This document shows, in pieces, positions 17,994-26,431 of a stretch of DNA of 64,000 nt. The position numbers were made by a program, and so were the translations under genes. Each line of letters begins with the position of its first letter. Position 1 is the first letter of the stretch. Under the pieces are notes generated by a model. It was not told where the DNA came from and made no database searches. It saw only the letters and a program-made list of their open reading frames with translations. This stretch comes from Bradyrhizobium erythrophlei (GTDB taxonomy: Bacteria > Pseudomonadota > Alphaproteobacteria > Rhizobiales > Xanthobacteraceae), in NCBI RefSeq assembly GCF_900129505.1, contig NZ_LT670818.1:62001-126000 (forward strand). Reading direction: 5' to 3'.

Positions 17994-18869
17994 TCACGCG
18001 ATCTCGGGCAGGACCTGCGGCCGCTTCGACAGCAGCATGACCGCGATCCCACATACCACGATGAGCATTCCGGCCAGCCGCAACGGCCCGAACCGCTCGC
18101 CGAACACCAGCGTCGAGGCGGCGGCGCCGACAAACGGAACCAGAAGCGCGAACGGCACCACCTGTGCGGCGGTGTAATCCCGCAGCAGCCGCCCCCATAG
18201 CCAATAGGCGATGCTGGTGGAAATCGCGCCCAGCGCCAGCATGCAGGCAAGGCCGGTCAGCGACATATGGATCAGCGAGTCCAGGGTCGGCCGCGGCCCG
18301 TCGGCGACCAGCGCCAGCGCCAGCAACGGCAGCGGCGGCACCAGGCAGAGCCAGGCGAACAGATCGAACATCGGCACGTCGCGCGCCCGCCGCAGCAGGA
18401 GATTGCCGATCGCAAAGCTGACCGGCGAGATCATCAGGACCGCAAAGGCACCGGCGCTGAAGTCGTAACCGACGGTGCCGCAGATCATCAGAAGGCCGGT
18501 TGCGGCGATGCCGATGCCGAGGGTCTGCACCGGCGTCGGCATTTCGCCAAATGCGATCACCGCGAAGGCGATGGTGAACAGCGCCTGGCTCTGCACGATC
18601 ACGCTGGTGAGGCCGACGGGAACGCCGTGAGCAAGACCGTAGGCTTGTGCCAAAAACTGTCCGAGAAACAGCGTGCCGCTGATCGCGATCAGAAGCGGCC
18701 AGGAGACGTCGGGCTTGCGCACGAACAGGCACGGAACCGCGGCGATGGCAAAGCGCAGCGCCGTCATCAGCGCCGGCGAAAATTCGTCGAGCGCCAGCCG
18801 GCTCGCCACAAAGGCGAGCCCCCAGATCACCGCCACCATGACGGCCACGCCGACGTCGGAAGGCTTCAT
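17994..18869 (-). CDS. EamA/DMT family permease
   Basis: 291 residues from ATG 18869. Ten hydrophobic segments form two EamA repeats of five, the drug/metabolite transporter layout. The second repeat ends with VPFVGAAASTLVFGE, typical of the family. Position right after the ilv genes and the methyltransferase (gap 11 bp) suggests co-transcription, and export of an amino acid or a metabolite is possible but unproven. The frame is open upstream of the start, but that part is Arg-rich and overlaps the preceding gene. Confidence 0.83.
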   Translation of the reverse strand: MKPSDVGVAVMVAVIWGLAFVASRLALDEFSPALMTALRFAIAAVPCLFVRKPDVSWPLLIAISGTLFLGQFLAQAYGLAHGVPVGLTSVIVQSQALFTIAFAVIAFGEMPTPVQTLGIGIAATGLLMICGTVGYDFSAGAFAVLMISPVSFAIGNLLLRRARDVPMFDLFAWLCLVPPLPLLALALVADGPRPTLDSLIHMSLTGLACMLALGAISTSIAYWLWGRLLRDYTAAQVVPFALLVPFVGAAASTLVFGERFGPLRLAGMLIVVCGIAVMLLSKRPQVLPEIA

Positions 18870-18880
18870 CGACGACGTCC

Positions 18881-19576
18881 CTAGCCCTGTCCGCCGGTTT
18901 TCGGTTTCTGCAGAAGGTACGTGCCGTGCAGCGGCGCGTGATAATCGACCGAGACCAGCGTGAAGCCGGCGTCGGTCAGCATCCGCTCGATCACCCAGCC
19001 GAAGGTCGAATATTCGTCGCGCATATGGGTCATCACGCTGCCGCGGTTGAAATCGTGGTTCTTGATGCTGAAATCGGCCCATTGTTCGACATCGCGCTCC
19101 ACGCCGTCGGGCGTAGAGACAAACACGATGTCGCGCAGATAGAAATTCGCGCCGGGCTTCAGCGCGTCATGGATCCGCGACAGCGCCACCGCCTTCCAGA
19201 AGTCCGGCAGATGATGCAGCGTGAATTCGCTGACGATCAGGTCATAGGAATTCGGCTTGTAGGCGAAGCTCAGGAGGCCCGCAGGCTGGGTGCGGATCGC
19301 CACCTTTCGATCCCTGGCCTGGATGTCAGCCAGCGCCAGCATCGCCGGCGAAATATCGATGGCGTCGACCTCGGCGCCCAACAGCGCCGCCTCGCAGGCG
19401 AGCACACCGTTGCCGCAGCCGATATCGGCCAGCCGCCAGCCCGGCTGCACGCCGAGCATGGTCAGCGCCGCGCGGGCGCGGAGGTCGCTGTCGTCATGGC
19501 GGTCGTAGATCGAGGCCACCGCGGAATCGAGACCGAGCCGCCGCCGTTCGTTGTAATACCAGTCGCGCGCCAGCAT
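18881..19576 (-). CDS. Class I SAM-dependent methyltransferase
   Basis: 231 residues. The SAM-binding motif I is DIGCGNGVLACEAA near residue 51, followed by an acidic motif II (VDAIDIS) and the FTLHHLPDFW segment of the UbiE/type 11 group. The start is three bases after the ilvN stop, so it belongs to the ilv transcription unit. The methyl acceptor is unknown. Confidence 0.85.
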   Translation of the reverse strand: MLARDWYYNERRRLGLDSAVASIYDRHDDSDLRARAALTMLGVQPGWRLADIGCGNGVLACEAALLGAEVDAIDISPAMLALADIQARDRKVAIRTQPAGLLSFAYKPNSYDLIVSEFTLHHLPDFWKAVALSRIHDALKPGANFYLRDIVFVSTPDGVERDVEQWADFSIKNHDFNRGSVMTHMRDEYSTFGWVIERMLTDAGFTLVSVDYHAPLHGTYLLQKPKTGGQG

Positions 19577-19579
19577 GAT

Positions 19580-20140
19580 TCACATCCCCTCGGCCCCACG
19601 CCCGATGGCGGCGACGCCGGTGCGCGACACCTCGATCAGGCCGAGCGGGCGCATCAGGTCGATGAACTGGTTGATCTTGGCGGAGTTGCCGGTGATCTCG
19701 AACACGAAGCTCTCGATGGTGGCGTCGATCACCCGGGCGCGGAACGCCTCGGCGAGCCGCAGCGACTCGACCCGGTGCTCGCCGGTGCCGCGCAGTTTCA
19801 CCATCGCGAGCTCCCGTTCGATCGAGCGGCCGGTCAAGGTCATGTCGACCACGCGGTAGACCGGGACCATGCGGTCGAGCTGGTGCTTGATCTGCTCGAT
19901 CACCATCGGCGTACCCGTGGTGACGATGGTGATGCGGGAGACGTGCTTCTGGTTCTCGGTCTCGGAGACGGTCAGGCTCTCGATGTTGTAGCCGCGCCCC
20001 GAAAACAGCCCGATCACGCGGGCGAGCACGCCCGGCTCGTTCTGCACGAGCACCGAAAGCGTATGCGACTCGGTCGGCTGATGGCGCTCTTCCATGAAAT
20101 AGGCGGATGCAGGCTGGTTCGCGGATGTGGGCTGGTTCAT
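19580..20140 (-). CDS. ilvN: Acetolactate synthase small (regulatory) subunit
   Basis: 186 residues. An N-terminal ACT domain (HTLSVLVQNEPGVLARVIGL, then FSGRGYNIESL) precedes the C-terminal ALS_ss_C domain, as in IlvH/IlvN proteins. It binds valine for feedback control and activates the large subunit encoded upstream at 21479-23254. It is separated from ilvB by a threonine-dehydratase-like gene and by two copies of a dispersed repeat, unlike the usual adjacent ilvBN pair. Start ATG at 20140; a second in-frame Met is 16 codons later. Confidence 0.95.
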   Translation of the reverse strand: MNQPTSANQPASAYFMEERHQPTESHTLSVLVQNEPGVLARVIGLFSGRGYNIESLTVSETENQKHVSRITIVTTGTPMVIEQIKHQLDRMVPVYRVVDMTLTGRSIERELAMVKLRGTGEHRVESLRLAEAFRARVIDATIESFVFEITGNSAKINQFIDLMRPLGLIEVSRTGVAAIGRGAEGM

Positions 20141-20173
20141 TGTCGTCGTCCCCTTTGTCGTTCTTTCATCGTC

Positions 20174-20267
20174 ATGCCCGCGCTGGCGGGCATCCAGCAG
20201 TCGCAGGTGCCTGTGATGAGTACACCGGCCACGGCGTACTGGATCGTCCGGTCAAGCCGGACGATGA
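20174..20267. repeat. Two-hairpin dispersed repeat, copy A
   Basis: Hairpin 1 has arms ATGCCCGC (20174-20181) and GCGGGCAT (20186-20193). Hairpin 2 has arms ATCGTCCGG (20243-20251) and CCGGACGAT (20257-20265) around a TCAAG loop. A 35-bp block covering hairpin 2 (20233-20267) is identical to copy B at 21400-21434. Confidence 0.75.
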
Positions 20268-20299
20268 TGACAATACGTGTGACGCAGCGATTGCCATTC

Positions 20300-21283
20300 T
20301 CATACCGCCACGCTTTGGGGCACGGCGATGTCCGACCCGACCCATCTGTGAAACAGCTCGAGATCGATATTGCCGCCGCTCAGGATCAGGCCGACCCGCT
20401 TGCCCCGGAGCTTTGGCTTTTCCTGCATGGCGGCGGCAAGCGCCGCGGCGCCCGCGCCCTCGCTGAGATTATGCGTATCGGTCCAGTAGGCGCGGATGGC
20501 GGCGGCCACTTCATCGTCGCTGACCTGCACGATGCGCGAGGCGCCCTTGCGGATGATGGCAAGGGCGTCCGGGTCGGGGACGCGCGTGGCCATGCCGTCG
20601 GCGAGCGTGTTGCTGCTGTTCGTGCTCACGACCATGCCGGCCGCAAACGACAGCGCATAGGATGGTGCTTCCGTCGACTGCACGCCGACGATTTCGGTGG
20701 CGAGCCCGAGCAGGTCCCGCGCCAGGATGCAGCCGCAGATCCCCGATCCCTGTCCGATCGGAACATAGAGGACGTCGATATCCCCGAACTTGCGCAGCAG
20801 TTCGAGCGCGTAGGTGGCAACCCCCATCACCAGATCGGGATGGAACGACGGCACGAATTCGAGCCCGTCGCGCCGGGCGTGGCGCTCGGCCTCCTCGCGG
20901 GCGGCCTGGAAATCCTCGCCGTGCTCGACCAGATCGGCGCCGAACGCGCGCATCGCGCGGTTCTTCTCGGCCGAATTGCCATGCGGCACATAGATCGTCA
21001 CCGCCACACCGTAGCGGCTCGCCGCAAAAGCCAGGCTCTGGCCGTGATTGCCGCGGGTCGCCGAGATAAGCCCCGCGGTGTCGGACCGTTCGCGCTTGAG
21101 GCGATCGACATAGACAAGCCCGCCGCGCACCTTGAAGGCGCCGATCGGCGTGTGGTTCTCGTGCTTGACGATGGCGGTCGCGCCGAGCCGTTCCGACAAC
21201 AGCGGCCACGCGTAGGCCGGCGTCGGCGGCATCGCCGCGCCGACGATGGCGTGAGCCTGTTCCAATTGCCGGAGATCAAACAT
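20300..21283 (-). CDS. Threonine dehydratase-like PLP enzyme (fold type II)
   Basis: 327 residues. The PLP lysine is in GAFKVRGG near residue 50, the phosphate-binding glycine loop is GQGSG near 176, and SGGNID lies near the C-terminus. There is no ACT regulatory domain, so it is a short, non-feedback-inhibited form like catabolic threonine or hydroxyaspartate ammonia-lyases. Deamination of threonine to 2-oxobutyrate would feed isoleucine synthesis, which suits its place between ilvB and ilvN. It is bracketed by direct copies of a two-hairpin repeat (20174 and 21340), a sign of insertion into the ilvBN operon. The exact substrate is uncertain. Confidence 0.85.
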   Translation of the reverse strand: MFDLRQLEQAHAIVGAAMPPTPAYAWPLLSERLGATAIVKHENHTPIGAFKVRGGLVYVDRLKRERSDTAGLISATRGNHGQSLAFAASRYGVAVTIYVPHGNSAEKNRAMRAFGADLVEHGEDFQAAREEAERHARRDGLEFVPSFHPDLVMGVATYALELLRKFGDIDVLYVPIGQGSGICGCILARDLLGLATEIVGVQSTEAPSYALSFAAGMVVSTNSSNTLADGMATRVPDPDALAIIRKGASRIVQVSDDEVAAAIRAYWTDTHNLSEGAGAAALAAAMQEKPKLRGKRVGLILSGGNIDLELFHRWVGSDIAVPQSVAV

Positions 21284-21339
21284 CGGCGCGCCTCCTCCAA
21301 CGCGATGAGATCCCTCTCCCCGCTTGCAGCGCGCTCGTC

Positions 21340-21434
21340 ATCCCCGCGAAAGCGGGGATCCAGTATTCCAGAGATGCCAGAGCACGATCGAGACGCCGCG
21401 GCGTACTGGATCGTCCGGTCAAGCCGGACGATGA
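21340..21434. repeat. Two-hairpin dispersed repeat, copy B
   Basis: Hairpin 1 has arms ATCCCCGC (21340-21347) and GCGGGGAT (21352-21359). Hairpin 2 (21410-21432) has the same arms and TCAAG loop as copy A. It has the same orientation as copy A, and the two flank the threonine dehydratase-like gene. It lies between ilvB and that gene on the same transcript, so the hairpins may affect message processing. Confidence 0.75.
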
Positions 21435-21478
21435 CAGCCGATTTTGCGGCCGGCAGCTTGCGATCACCTCGGTCATCG

Positions 21479-23254
21479 TCACACCAGCGCCTTGCCGCCG
21501 GCGAAGGCCGTGGCGGTGGCTTCGTCGGTGGCTTCCGCCGGCAGCAGCATTTCATTGTGGGCCTTGCCGGACGGAATCATCGGGAAGCAGTTTTCCAGCG
21601 CCGCCACCCGGCAATCGAACAGCACCGGACGTTTGACGTTGATCATCTCCTTGATCGCGCCGTCGAGATCGCCGGGCTTGACAGCCCGGATGCCGACGCA
21701 GCCGAACGCATCCGCGAGCTTGACGAAATCCGGCAGCGCTTCCGAATAGGAATGCGACAGCCGGTTGCCGTGCAGCAGCTGCTGCCACTGCCGCACCATG
21801 CCCATATACTGGTTGTTCAGGATAAAGATCTTGATCGGCAGTTCAAATTGAACGGCGGTCGACATCTCCTGCATCGTCATCTGCACCGAGGCGTCGCCGG
21901 CAATGTCGATCACGAGGCTGTCGCGATGGGCAACCTGCACGCCCAGCGCCGCCGGCAGGCCGTAGCCCATGGTGCCGAGCCCTCCCGAGGTCATCCAGCG
22001 GTGCGGCTCCTCGAAGCCGAAGAACTGCGCCGCCCACATCTGGTGCTGGCCGACTTCGGTGGTGATGTAGACGTCGCGGCCGCGCGTCGCCGCGAACAGC
22101 CGCTCGATCGCGAATTGCGGCAGGATGATATCGTTGTTCTTCTTGTAGGACAGCGAATTGCGCGCGCGCCATTTCGCGATTTCGTGCCACCATGGCTTGA
22201 TGTCGGGCTTCTTCGTCTCGGCCTTGAACACCTGCAGCAGGTCGCCCAGCACGTTGCCGGCGTCGCCGATGATCGGCACGTCGACGCGGATATTCTTGTT
22301 GATCGAAGAGGGATCGATGTCGATGTGGATCTTCTTGGAACCCGGCGAAAACGCATCGACGCGGCCGGTGATGCGGTCGTCGAAGCGCGCGCCGACGCAC
22401 AGCATGACGTCGCAGCCATGCATCGCCATGTTGGCTTCGTAGGTGCCGTGCATGCCGAGCATGCCCAACCAGTTCTTGCCGGACGCCGGATAGGCGCCCA
22501 GCCCCATCAGGGTGGAAGTGATCGGAAAGCCGGTGGCTTCGACCAGTTCGCGCAGCAGCCGCGAGGCTTCGGGTCCGGAATTGATGACGCCGCCACCGCT
22601 ATAGATCACCGGCCGCTGGGCGGAGGCGAGCAGCGCCACCGCTTTGCGGATCTGCGCGGCGTCGCCCTTGACGCGCGGCGCGTAGGACACGTGCACGTCG
22701 GCCTTGCGCGGCGGATGATAGGTGCCGACCGCGAACTGCACGTCCTTGGGCACGTCGACCAGGACCGGGCCGGGACGGCCGGTACTGGCGACATAGAACG
22801 CCTCGTGCAGCACCTTGGCCAGATCATTGACGTCGCGCACCAGCCAATTGTGCTTGGTGGAGGGCCGGGTGATGCCGACGGTGTCGCATTCCTGGAACGC
22901 GTCGTTGCCGATCAGATGCGTCGGCACCTGCCCGGTGATGCACACCAGCGGGATCGAATCCATCAGCGCATCGGTCAGTGGCGTCACCATGTTGGTGGCG
23001 CCGGGGCCCGAGGTCACCAGCACCACGCCCGGCTTGCCGGTGGAGCGCGCATAGCCCTCGGCGGCGTGGCCGGCGCCCTGCTCGTGCCGGACCAGGATGT
23101 GCTCGACCTCGCTCTGCTGGAAAATCTCGTCATAGATCGGAAGCACCGCACCGCCGGGATAGCCGAAGAGGTGCTTGACGCCATGATCGATCAGGGCGCG
23201 GACGATCATCGCTGCGCCGGTTATCTGGTTGGGATCGTGGCTTTTCTCACTCAT
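21479..23254 (-). CDS. ilvB: Acetolactate synthase large (catalytic) subunit
   Basis: 591 residues from ATG 23254 (GGAG upstream); the frame is open beyond it but crosses the attenuator. A ThDP-binding pyrimidine domain (YPGGAVLPIYD, then RHEQGAGHAAEGYAR with the catalytic Glu) precedes a middle FAD/Rossmann-type domain and a ThDP pyrophosphate domain with GDASVQMT and LNNQYMGMV. It condenses pyruvate with pyruvate or 2-oxobutyrate. It is the first structural gene of ilvB-(dehydratase)-ilvN-methyltransferase-EamA, under an attenuator at 23331-23440. Confidence 0.97.
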   Translation of the reverse strand: MSEKSHDPNQITGAAMIVRALIDHGVKHLFGYPGGAVLPIYDEIFQQSEVEHILVRHEQGAGHAAEGYARSTGKPGVVLVTSGPGATNMVTPLTDALMDSIPLVCITGQVPTHLIGNDAFQECDTVGITRPSTKHNWLVRDVNDLAKVLHEAFYVASTGRPGPVLVDVPKDVQFAVGTYHPPRKADVHVSYAPRVKGDAAQIRKAVALLASAQRPVIYSGGGVINSGPEASRLLRELVEATGFPITSTLMGLGAYPASGKNWLGMLGMHGTYEANMAMHGCDVMLCVGARFDDRITGRVDAFSPGSKKIHIDIDPSSINKNIRVDVPIIGDAGNVLGDLLQVFKAETKKPDIKPWWHEIAKWRARNSLSYKKNNDIILPQFAIERLFAATRGRDVYITTEVGQHQMWAAQFFGFEEPHRWMTSGGLGTMGYGLPAALGVQVAHRDSLVIDIAGDASVQMTMQEMSTAVQFELPIKIFILNNQYMGMVRQWQQLLHGNRLSHSYSEALPDFVKLADAFGCVGIRAVKPGDLDGAIKEMINVKRPVLFDCRVAALENCFPMIPSGKAHNEMLLPAEATDEATATAFAGGKALV

Positions 23255-23320
23255 GGCTGGCTCCGGATGCGCTGTTCTCACGCGGCTTTTTGGTTTGGAG
23301 GTAGAGGTTTCGTAGCTGGG

Positions 23321-23347
23321 AAAATAAAAAGGGGCCCAAGAGGCCCC
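23321..23347 (-). terminator. Attenuator terminator of the ilvB operon
   Basis: On the minus strand, GGGGCC pairs with GGCCCC around TCTTG (23331-23347) and is followed by TTTTTATTTT (23321-23330), a textbook intrinsic terminator. It lies 66 bp before the ilvB start and downstream of the leader peptide. The terminator's 5' arm (23340-23345, GGCCTC on the transcript) can instead pair with GAGGCC at 23371-23376, a possible antiterminator. Confidence 0.82.
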
Positions 23348-23349
23348 AT

Positions 23350-23394
23350 GCACACCGCCCGAATGTGGATGGCCTCAGCCATCCCCGGCGGTGC
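23350..23394 (-). promoter_or_regulatory. Pause/antiterminator hairpin of the ilv leader
   Basis: On the transcript an outer GCACCGCC / GGCGGTGTGC pairing encloses an inner GGATGGC / GGCCATCC hairpin whose loop holds the leader-peptide stop codon (23375-23377). Part of this hairpin can pair with the terminator arm, the usual mutually exclusive arrangement of amino-acid attenuators. Confidence 0.65.
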
Positions 23395-23440
23395 GCCTGG
23401 GTACGACGACGATAAGCAGTTTGGTAATTTTATTACGCAT
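23375..23440 (-). CDS. ilv leader peptide (attenuation)
   Basis: 21 codons from ATG 23440 to TGA 23375. Residues 5-13 read I-T-K-L-L-I-V-V-V, so seven of nine are the pathway products Ile, Leu or Val. It ends just before an intrinsic terminator upstream of ilvB. When charged tRNAs for these amino acids are scarce the ribosome would stall here and favour the antiterminator, as in classic ilv leaders of other bacteria. It is too short for routine gene callers. The assignment rests on codon content, position and the RNA structures. Confidence 0.85.
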   Translation of the reverse strand: MRNKITKLLIVVVPRRTAGDG

Positions 23441-23684
23441 ATGGCCGCTCAGACTTCCCAAAGGTTGCGCGAACATAGCGGCGAACCCCAAAAAGTCAAG
23501 GGAACGCGTTGCTGGGCGCGACTTGAGGAGGTTAGCCCGGTTCCGGGCGTTCGGCGAGAGCGAATTTGCTGGTTTCAGCCATGCGCGCGGACGCCCCGCG
23601 GTCATTCCGGGACACGCGACTGTGCGCGGACCTCAGATGTGCCATTGCACGTCGGGGAATCTTGAGATCCCGGGTTCGCTCGTT

Positions 23685-24620
23685 TCACGAACGCCCCGGA
23701 AGGACGGTCTGAGGCGAGCCCTCCGCCGCCTCCGGCCTCACCCATTCGAATTCCGGCAGCTGGTGCCGGAACCAGGTGAACTGGCGCTTGGCGTAGTGGC
23801 GGGTATCGGCGCGGCCGATGATGGCCGCCTCCTCCAGCGTGATCTCGCCGTTCAGATGCCGGATCAGCGCCGGCACGCCATGAGCTTTCATCGCCGGGAG
23901 CAAGGGATCGAGGCGCCGCGCCGCCAGGGCCGCGACTTCCTCCAGCGCGCCGGCTTTGAGCATCGCGTCGAACCGCGCATCGATCCGCGCGTAAAGCGCG
24001 TCGCGATCGGGCTCGAGAAACAGCGCGCGGAACGTGCCCGGCGGCAACAGCGGCGGCAGGCCGTCGCGATGCCAGTCGGTCAGCGAGCGCCCGGTGGCCT
24101 CGACCACCTCCAGCGCGCGGGCGATGCGGGTGCGGTCGCGCGGTTTCAGGCGCTCGGCCGAAACCGGGTCGCGCTGCCCAAGCTGCGCATGCAGCGCCTC
24201 GACGCCGTCGCGCTCCAGCCGCGCGCGCACGGCTTCGCGGATCGCCGGCGGGATCGGCGGCACGGCCGACAGCCCGCGCGTCAGCGCCTTGAAATAGAGG
24301 CCGGAGCCGCCGACGAAAATCGGCAAGGCTCTTTGCGCGCACGCTTCCGCCAGCATGCGGGCGGCATCGCTCACCCAGCTGCCGGCGGAAAAATTCACCG
24401 CCGCGTCGACATGGCCGTAGAGCCGGTGCGGGACCTGCGCCTCCTCTTCCGGCGTCGGGCGCGCCGTGATGATGCGGAGATCGCGGTAGACCTGCATGGA
24501 ATCGGTATTGATGACGACGCCGCCGTTCTTTTGCGCAAGGGCAAGCGCCAGCGCCGACTTGCCGCTGGCGGTCGGCCCTGCGATAAGCACCGCCTTGCTG
24601 CTGTCATCAGGTGAATTCAC
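23685..24620 (-). CDS. miaA: tRNA dimethylallyltransferase
   Basis: 311 residues from GTG 24620, chosen because the protein then begins a few residues before [17 protein letters not shown] (P-loop) as in other MiaA proteins. DSMQVYRDL and the [11 protein letters not shown] segment are typical, as is the C-terminal [10 protein letters not shown]. It adds a dimethylallyl group to A37 of tRNAs that read UNN codons. Only four bases (24621-24624) separate its start from the divergent serB start, so each gene's promoter must lie inside the other's coding region. Confidence 0.95.
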   Translation of the reverse strand: MNSPDDSSKAVLIAGPTASGKSALALALAQKNGGVVINTDSMQVYRDLRIITARPTPEEEAQVPHRLYGHVDAAVNFSAGSWVSDAARMLAEACAQRALPIFVGGSGLYFKALTRGLSAVPPIPPAIREAVRARLERDGVEALHAQLGQRDPVSAERLKPRDRTRIARALEVVEATGRSLTDWHRDGLPPLLPPGTFRALFLEPDRDALYARIDARFDAMLKAGALEEVAALAARRLDPLLPAMKAHGVPALIRHLNGEITLEEAAIIGRADTRHYAKRQFTWFRHQLPEFEWVRPEAAEGSPQTVLPGRS

Positions 24621-24624
24621 TCGG

Positions 24625-25515
<891 letters not shown>

Positions 25516-25615
25516 GTCGATTAGAGGCCTCGCCGACCTTGCTTTTGCCGGATGCCGGCCTGGGGGTTGAGGCGCGGCGAGGAGCGCCGACGCCCAGCGC
25601 GGCAGGGACGTCACC

Positions 25616-25638
25616 GTCAGCGCGGATCTCCCGCTGAC
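25616..25638. promoter_or_regulatory. Inverted repeat upstream of the MNT/HEPN pair, possible operator
   Basis: GTCAGCG and CGCTGAC arms with a 9-bp spacer end 14 bp before the MNT start at 25653. The position fits an autoregulatory operator or a hairpin overlapping the promoter. There is no direct evidence of binding. Confidence 0.35.
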
Positions 25639-25652
25639 CGGGATTTCGTGAT

Positions 25653-25961
25653 ATGTTCTGCCTCATGAACAGCAGCGAAGCCCTCGAAACCTTGCGTCGA
25701 TCCGAACCCGATCTGCGCGCGCGCGGCGTGCGGCGGGCGGCTGTATTCGGCTCGGTGGCGCGCGGCGACAGCCGTCCTGACAGCGATATCGACATCATGG
25801 TCGAAATCGATCCGGAGGCGCATCTCACCGTATTCGACTACGCCGGCCTCAAGGAATACATCGCGGGCCTGTTTGACGGCCCCGTGGACGTCGTGAACCG
25901 CGACAGCCTCAAATCCTATGTCCGCCCCGCCGCCACGGCCGACGCGATCTATGCCTTCTAA
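25653..25961 (+). CDS. MNT-type nucleotidyltransferase antitoxin
   Basis: 102 residues. The minimal nucleotidyltransferase motif is GSVARGDSRPDSDIDIMVEI: GS followed by the metal-binding DxD. In the MntA/HepT systems this protein AMPylates and silences the HEPN ribonuclease. Its stop codon overlaps the start of the downstream HEPN frame by 11 bases, the usual gene order. The partner is frameshifted (25951-26339), so this antitoxin may be an orphan. Confidence 0.85.
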   Translation: MFCLMNSSEALETLRRSEPDLRARGVRRAAVFGSVARGDSRPDSDIDIMVEIDPEAHLTVFDYAGLKEYIAGLFDGPVDVVNRDSLKSYVRPAATADAIYAF

Positions 25962-26339
25962 GCCGGCCGATACCGCGCTTCGCGATATCCTTCATCACAT
26001 CGAACTCGCCACCAGTTTCTCGGCCGGATTTGACCGCACTACCTTCGGCCACGACCTCAAGACCGTGTATGCCGTGACGCGATGCTGGAAATCATTTCCG
26101 AATCTTCGCGCGGCCTGCCGGATGATGTGAAGGCTCGGCATCCAACAATCGGCTGGAAGCAAATGGCAGGGGCTGGAAACATATATCGCCACGACTATGA
26201 AGATGTCGCAGCTGAGTTTGTCTGGGAAACGGTGATGCGAGCCTTGCCGCCTTTGCAAGCCGCGATCGAGGTTGAACTCATTCGCGATGCATGTGGCATC
26301 AACGCAGTGGACAGGCTTGACCGCCATGCCCGGACTTGA
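25951..26339 (+). pseudogene. HEPN (HepT-like) toxin, frameshifted
   Basis: The first frame, from ATG 25951, encodes LRDILHHIELATSF and continues to VTRC. Near 26084-26086 the family-like sequence jumps to the next frame (LEIISESSRGLPDDV), continuing through MAGAGNIYRHDYEDV, the HEPN active-site region with RHxY. A single missing C in the TGC-CTG junction explains the shift. The unshifted frame ends at 26130. The final codons and stop (26337-26339) lie in hairpin 1 of repeat copy C. It is either a real inactivated toxin or a sequencing error. Confidence 0.75.
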
Positions 26340-26407
26340 TCCGGGCATCTATCAATCTTCATAAGAGTCACGCGAAGCCGATGGATTGCCGGGTCAAGCC
26401 CGGCAAT
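26326..26407. repeat. Two-hairpin dispersed repeat, copy C
   Basis: Hairpin 1 has arms ATGCCCGG (26326-26333) and CCGGGCAT (26341-26348). Hairpin 2 has arms ATTGCCGGG (26385-26393) and CCCGGCAAT (26399-26407) around TCAAG, the same loop as copies A and B. The stems differ from A and B by compensating changes. It lies between the convergent HEPN remnant and degP. Confidence 0.65.
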
Positions 26408-26431
26408 AACAAATGAACGTGGCGTACGCGG

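Noticed and set aside
18926..23665. A 1579-codon open frame on the plus strand
   Set aside because: It lies opposite ilvB, the dehydratase gene, ilvN and the methyltransferase. High GC makes antisense frames long. Its translation is rich in His, Arg, Ala and Gly with no domain.
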